Below are positions 7,530-10,155 of a stretch of DNA of 10,155 bases, piece after piece; positions within the stretch are counted from its first letter, which is position 1; each line of letters begins with the position of its first letter. A program made the position numbers and the translations under genes. Under the pieces are notes generated by a model, which did not search any database, was not told where the DNA came from, and worked only from the letters and a program-made list of their open reading frames with translations. The stretch is from Phycisphaerae bacterium (GTDB taxonomy: Bacteria > Planctomycetota > Phycisphaerae > UBA1845 > Fen-1342): assembly GCA_020058145.1 (NCBI GenBank), contig JAGVEP010000422.1:1-10155 (forward strand). Reading direction: 5' to 3'.

Positions 7530-7745
7530 ATGACCACTTCTACCGTTTCCGACGCCCCCTTGGTGAACGCGAGCGATGCCGCGCGGCTGTTGGGCATCAA
7601 GGCCCAGACGTTGGCGGTCTGGAGACTCACAGCACGCTACCCGCTGGCTTTTGTCAGGGTGGGCCGGAGTATCAGATACAGCCGCGCCGATATTGACACT
7701 TTCATCCGCGCCCGGCGTGTCGCGCCCGTTGCCGTCGTGAGTTGA
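7530..7745 (+). CDS. AlpA/excisionase-type MerR-like HTH protein
   Basis: 71 residues if the ATG at 7530 is used. This start is preferred over the in-frame TTG at 7488 because GAAGGA (7517-7522) sits 7 nt upstream and the TTG would lie in the promoter -10 region. The sequence LVNASDAARLLGIKAQTLAV (about 11-30) is a helix-turn-helix of the HTH_17/AlpA family, followed by the wing-like VGRSIRYSRADIDTFI (about 44-59), the usual end of this family. Such proteins act as excisionases, bending att DNA, or as regulators of phage and satellite genes (AlpA of P4-like elements). The position between integrase and replication genes suits either role. It is the first gene of the second operon. Confidence 0.85.
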   Translation: MTTSTVSDAPLVNASDAARLLGIKAQTLAVWRLTARYPLAFVRVGRSIRYSRADIDTFIRARRVAPVAVVS

Positions 7746-7749
7746 CCCC

Positions 7750-8040
7750 ATGTACCAGAAAAACAGGCCGTACCCGCAGCGACGCGGGCCGGCCCAAAAT
7801 CGAGATTGCACCAACAGTATAGCCGACCGGCTGACGATTTCGCAACGGCGCCAGCTTGCGGCCGATCGGGAACTCCTGCGCCGACACCTGCGCGCCGAGC
7901 GGCTGGCCGGCATGGGCGAGCTTGGCGTTTTTCTCCACGGCCTGCGCGACCCATCGCGCGACTTGGTGGAGCTGGCGCCACGCCTCCCGTCGGCGATGGC
8001 GCGGCTGCTGTACGTGCTGTCGCGCGAGGTGGCCGCTTGA
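7750..8040 (+). CDS. Small helical protein, unknown function
   Basis: 96 residues, starting 4 bp after the AlpA-like stop with no clear Shine-Dalgarno, so translation is probably coupled. The N-terminus (1-18) is basic and likely disordered; from about 25 to the end it is Arg/Leu-rich and predicted alpha-helical (ISQRRQLAADRELLRRHLRA, then a second hydrophobic helix). I do not recognise the family. Its stop overlaps the next start as TGATG. Early replication operons of phages often carry such small proteins, but no function can be read from the sequence. Confidence 0.6.
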   Translation: MYQKNRPYPQRRGPAQNRDCTNSIADRLTISQRRQLAADRELLRRHLRAERLAGMGELGVFLHGLRDPSRDLVELAPRLPSAMARLLYVLSREVAA

Positions 8041-8276
8041 TGCGAGTGATAAACATGGCCGATGTACCCATACCGACCCGCGCGGAATTGCAGGCGCACG
8101 AATCCGCATATCGGCGCGGGTACGTCCAAGGGTTCTACGCCGCGGTGGAAGCGGCCCGCTCCGGGCGCGTGGTCGAATGGAGCCGCACGCTAGATGTACT
8201 CTACGCATGGCGTGCGCAATACGGGGACGGGTTCACCCTTCCACCTGATGCAATCACGAGGCGGCGACCGGCATGA
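8040..8276 (+). CDS. Small unknown protein
   Basis: 78 residues. The start at 8040 overlaps the previous stop by one base, with GAGGTGG about 10 nt upstream; a longer in-frame extension back to 7806 would lie wholly inside the preceding gene and is unlikely. The likely fold is helical with aromatic residues (YRRGYVQGFYAAVEAARSGR). No domain is recognised. The end overlaps the helicase start by 4 bp (ATGA), which supports it being a real, coupled gene. Confidence 0.6.
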   Translation: MRVINMADVPIPTRAELQAHESAYRRGYVQGFYAAVEAARSGRVVEWSRTLDVLYAWRAQYGDGFTLPPDAITRRRPA

Positions 8277-9304
8277 CTACAAGCGTCGCCTGCGCACTCT
8301 GCGGACGCAATGACCTTGGGTGTCACCCACGCGGCGACGAATGGTACTGCGATGGGACGCCGCGGCCGGAAGCACAGTACGTATTCACGCATGAATGCCT
8401 GTCGGGCATGAAAGTGTACCGGCCGTTGACCGCCACTGACGGTGCGCTGCAAGGCCCGCCGCCGTGGACATCATTAGACGAGGTGTTCACGTCCGACGCC
8501 TACACCAAAGGTGCTCCACCAATAACCAGCGGATTTGCGTCGATCGACAACGCCCTACGAGGTGGCTTTCGACCCGGATGCGTTTACGTGATTGCTGGTC
8601 GCACCGGTAGCGCGAAGTCTACCCTTATTTTGAACGTCGCACGCAAGGTCGCACTGCTCGGCCATAAGGTGCTCTTGCACAAACTAGAGGAGCACTACAT
8701 CGAAGCAGCCTGGCGGATTCACGCCGCTGCGGCCGGCGTAGACTTGAAGGTACTGATGGACGGACAGGCCGAAGCCGGCGAGGCGGACTTGCAAAAGCTG
8801 GATGATGCACAAAAGGTACTCGCCGGAATTCCGCTGCGGCTGAGCGGTGAACGCGATTTAGGCCGCATCATCCGAACTACTGAGGCCCACGCTGGCAAAG
8901 GCGGCGAGCTTGTGCTCGTGGATCAATTGTCACATGTACAGATACCAGATGTTGACATCGGTTATCAGCACGCCACGCGCGCATCGAATGCGCTGCGGAT
9001 GCTGGCGGTTGACTGCAACGTCCCGGTCGCGGTGGTGGTCCAAGTAAATCGCGCGGCATCGAAAGGTGACTCGACGCTGACTTGCAATGACCTGAGGGAC
9101 AGCGGCGCAATTGAGAACGACGCCGCGGCTGTACTGCTCATTGACCGGGTGACCCGACCGGAGGGATTAGCGCACGTCGGACACCGGGAATTCTTACTCA
9201 GCATCATCGTAGGCAAAAATCGTTACGGAGCGCTCAGGACGGACAAACCCTTGGACATCGCGTGGTGGCCGCCGTGCTGCCGGATGGAGGAGATGGCCCT
9301 ATGA
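8273..9304 (+). CDS. DnaB-like replicative helicase (SF4 RecA-fold) with cysteine-rich N-terminus
   Basis: 343 residues. From about 82 to 335 it matches the C-terminal ATPase domain of DnaB: SGFASIDNALRGGFRPG before the Walker A loop GRTGSAKST (109-117, K115), catalytic E139 in the strand KVLLHKLEE, Walker B LVLVDQL (D217), the sensor strand AVVVQVNR with Q257, NDLRDSGAIENDA (272-284), and KNRYG (315-319), whose R317 fits the arginine finger. The usual DnaB N-terminal domain is absent; instead residues 1-45 carry C7-x2-C10, C17-H18 and C26, a possible zinc site. Walker A has Ala where Gly normally precedes the Lys. It would unwind the element's DNA at the fork. No primase or separate loader is seen in the window. 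The ATG at 8273 overlaps the preceding stop. Confidence 0.88.
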   Translation: MTTSVACALCGRNDLGCHPRGDEWYCDGTPRPEAQYVFTHECLSGMKVYRPLTATDGALQGPPPWTSLDEVFTSDAYTKGAPPITSGFASIDNALRGGFRPGCVYVIAGRTGSAKSTLILNVARKVALLGHKVLLHKLEEHYIEAAWRIHAAAAGVDLKVLMDGQAEAGEADLQKLDDAQKVLAGIPLRLSGERDLGRIIRTTEAHAGKGGELVLVDQLSHVQIPDVDIGYQHATRASNALRMLAVDCNVPVAVVVQVNRAASKGDSTLTCNDLRDSGAIENDAAAVLLIDRVTRPEGLAHVGHREFLLSIIVGKNRYGALRTDKPLDIAWWPPCCRMEEMAL

Positions 9305-9855
9305 GGAAAGCAAAGCCCCGACGCAAGCAATGGTCACTTAATAATCTCTACGCTTTGTCGCGGGCTGCGCCTGTTGTGTGGTGCGGATTGCAGGTGTTGG
9401 CAGTGCGCGCCGGATCGTCCGTGGTCTGCGCGACGCGAAAGCAGTTGGCCGAGACAACGGGCATTGCCCGACACAACACCATATCTGAGGGCTTGACCGC
9501 GCTTGAAGCCGCCGGATGGATTGACCGCGTGCTTATGCGTGTAGCTGCTCCCGACGGTGGTATCCGACGCCTGCTAAAAGTGGTGTTGCTGTATGGGCAA
9601 CAGAATTCGCCGCTTATACAGCGGTACCGTATGAGCAACGAAAATCGTTGCATGGGTAAGCAACGAAAATCGTTGCTAGACTCTCCTACGGAGAGGGGCG
9701 GTTCCCGCCGCCGCCCCTTTGAGGGGGCGGACGGCACCCGCCAAGACCCGCTGCCCGAGCATCCGTCCGCTGTCCTGGAACGCGAGCTAATGGCCAAAGC
9801 CAAGGCCGAGCGCGAGGCCCGACAGGGTGTTCAAATGAAGATCGCAAGGGCATGA
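9301..9855 (+). CDS. Winged-helix protein, probable O-like replication initiator
   Basis: 184 residues from the ATG at 9301, which overlaps the helicase stop (ATGA) and has GGAGGA (9286-9291) 9 nt upstream; an in-frame GTG at 9262 lies inside the helicase gene and is less likely. Residues about 20-98 look like a winged helix: TRKQLAETTGIARHNTISEGLTALEAAGWI holds helices 2 and 3, then a short beta wing. A charged, Gly/Arg/Pro-rich linker follows (about 110-155), and then a helical, Lys/Glu-rich tail (157-184). Its position after the helicase and the palindromic iterons inside its linker coding sequence recall phage lambda O, whose N-terminus binds origin iterons and whose C-terminus contacts the helicase machinery. 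A transcriptional regulator is the alternative. Confidence 0.75.
   Translation: MRKAKPRRKQWSLNNLYALSRAAPVVWCGLQVLAVRAGSSVVCATRKQLAETTGIARHNTISEGLTALEAAGWIDRVLMRVAAPDGGIRRLLKVVLLYGQQNSPLIQRYRMSNENRCMGKQRKSLLDSPTERGGSRRRPFEGADGTRQDPLPEHPSAVLERELMAKAKAEREARQGVQMKIARA
9634..9676. repeat. Two palindromic iterons inside the winged-helix gene; candidate replication origin
   Basis: AGCAACGAAAATCGTTGC occurs twice, perfectly, at 9634-9651 and 9659-9676. Each copy holds 7-bp inverted arms, GCAACGA and TCGTTGC, around AAA. The copies are 25 bp apart and so are read in different frames (SNENRC in the first, KQRKSLL in the second), which argues that DNA and not protein sequence is conserved. A further small inverted repeat, CCGCT-TATAC-AGCGG, lies just before (9610-9624). 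Confidence 0.7.
9681..9717. repeat. Two consecutive hairpins after the iterons
   Basis: CTCTCC-TAC-GGAGAG (9681-9695) is followed at once by GGGGCGG (9695-9701) pairing with CCGCCCC (9711-9717) across a 9-base loop; another G-rich block, GGGGGCGG, follows at 9723-9730 and could compete for the same C-rich arm. No T-run follows, so termination is unlikely. Being next to the iterons they may be part of the origin, or may slow translation through the linker. Confidence 0.5.
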
Positions 9856-9882
9856 AACTGGCCGCTGGCCAAAGGATTCATC

Positions 9883-10155
9883 ATGGCACTGACCGCTAAT
9901 GCGAATCGTCCCGAGTACATCGTCCAGGACACCGTGCTGCGACAGCCCGTCGAGGCGTCCCGGCACGTCTTCCAGGGTGCGATCGTCGGCAGACATCCCG
10001 CCACCGGGTACATCCGGCCGTTTCAGGTTTGCGACGAGGCGTGGGGTATCGCCTACGAAGAGTCCGATAACTCGGCCGGCCTGTCGGGTGACGTTTCCGT
10101 CCGCGTCCAGCAACACGGCGACTTCGTGCTCCCGCTGCCGGGCGTGACCGTACAG
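9883..10155 (+). CDS. Phage structural cement / head decoration-like protein, 5' part
   Basis: The frame runs from the ATG at 9883, with AAAGGA (9871-9876) 6 nt upstream, to the window edge without a stop: 91 codons. The pattern MALTANANR at the start, then GAIVGRHPATGYIRPF (about 32-47), GIAYEESDNSAGLSGDVSVRV (about 54-74) and a closing G-D-F-V-LPLPGV strand is that of small beta-rich capsid cement or decoration proteins of tailed phages (DUF2190-like). Such proteins sit on the outside of the capsid and are often encoded next to the major capsid protein. The assignment is from pattern recognition and the end is missing. It lies 27 bp after the winged-helix gene and is probably in the same transcript. 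Confidence 0.6.
   Translation, partial: MALTANANRPEYIVQDTVLRQPVEASRHVFQGAIVGRHPATGYIRPFQVCDEAWGIAYEESDNSAGLSGDVSVRVQQHGDFVLPLPGVTVQ

Larger units (their letters stand above)
5435..10155. mobile_element. Phage-related integrative element, left end and continuing past the window
   Basis: The tRNA half-site, a P4-type integrase beside it, an AlpA/Xis-type HTH protein, a DnaB-like helicase, a winged-helix initiator candidate and a head-decoration-like protein together mark an integrated phage or phage satellite. All its genes run on +, away from the attachment site, with short overlaps. The chromosome/element junction is within or just after the tRNA identity block, about 5480. The right end is not in the window. 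Confidence 0.85.

Noticed and set aside
7500..8129. A 209-codon minus-strand frame opposite the AlpA-like gene and the next small gene
   Set aside because: The plus-strand genes have a recognised HTH, a ribosome binding site, a promoter and coupled overlaps; the minus frame has none of these.
9634..9676. The repeated palindromes as a CRISPR array or a transposon end
   Set aside because: There are only two copies with a 7-bp spacer, they lie inside an open gene, and no cas or transposase gene is nearby.
9681..9717. The hairpins as a transcription terminator
   Set aside because: No T-run follows and the reading frame continues through them for another 46 codons to its stop at 9853.

Overview
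The window looks like a chromosomal stretch of a GC-rich planctomycete (Phycisphaerae-like by protein style) into which a phage-related integrative element has inserted. The host assignment rests on two left-hand genes. One is a secreted FG-GAP/Ig/dockerin-type protein whose C-terminal repeats carry the motif NFDDINPFV. The other is a very large membrane Ser/Thr kinase with WD40 repeats and a TPR-like tail. Both architectures are typical of that phylum. This is inference from protein style; no marker gene is present.

Layout. Positions 2-613 (+) hold the 3' end of the dockerin-type gene, cut by the window start. After a 147-bp gap with no clear signal comes the convergent kinase gene (5062-761, minus). 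About 300 bp of apparently empty DNA separate the kinase start from a minus-strand hairpin (5387-5427) and from the 3' half of a tRNA gene, best read as tRNA-His(GTG), at 5435-5479. The tRNA is cut within its anticodon stem; its 5' half is absent. This is the classic scar of a tRNA-targeting integrase and marks the left end of the element.

Element, from about 5480 to the window end, all genes on +. A repeat-rich leader (5497-5627) precedes a complete P4-type tyrosine integrase (5628-6899), which overlaps a small unknown gene with a C-terminal HTH (6886-7395). A second leader carries a 25-bp interrupted palindrome (7436-7460) and a good sigma70-type promoter (7469-7496). It precedes a compact, translationally coupled run: an AlpA/Xis-type HTH protein (7530-7745), two small unknown proteins (7750-8040, 8040-8276), a DnaB-like helicase with a cysteine-rich N-terminus in place of the DnaB N-domain (8273-9304), and a winged-helix protein (9301-9855). 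The window ends inside a gene resembling phage structural cement/head decoration proteins (9883-10155).

The most interesting signal lies inside the winged-helix gene. Two perfect copies of an 18-bp palindromic sequence sit 25 bp apart, in different reading frames, followed by two hairpins. This matches the logic of the lambda O gene, where the replication origin iterons lie within the initiator's own coding sequence. The proposed model is that the winged-helix protein binds these iterons and recruits the adjacent DnaB-like helicase, while integrase and AlpA-like protein govern integration and excision. A capsid-type gene directly after the replication module, with no terminase or portal seen in between, makes the element a prophage or a capsid-carrying phage satellite. 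The window stops too early to decide which.
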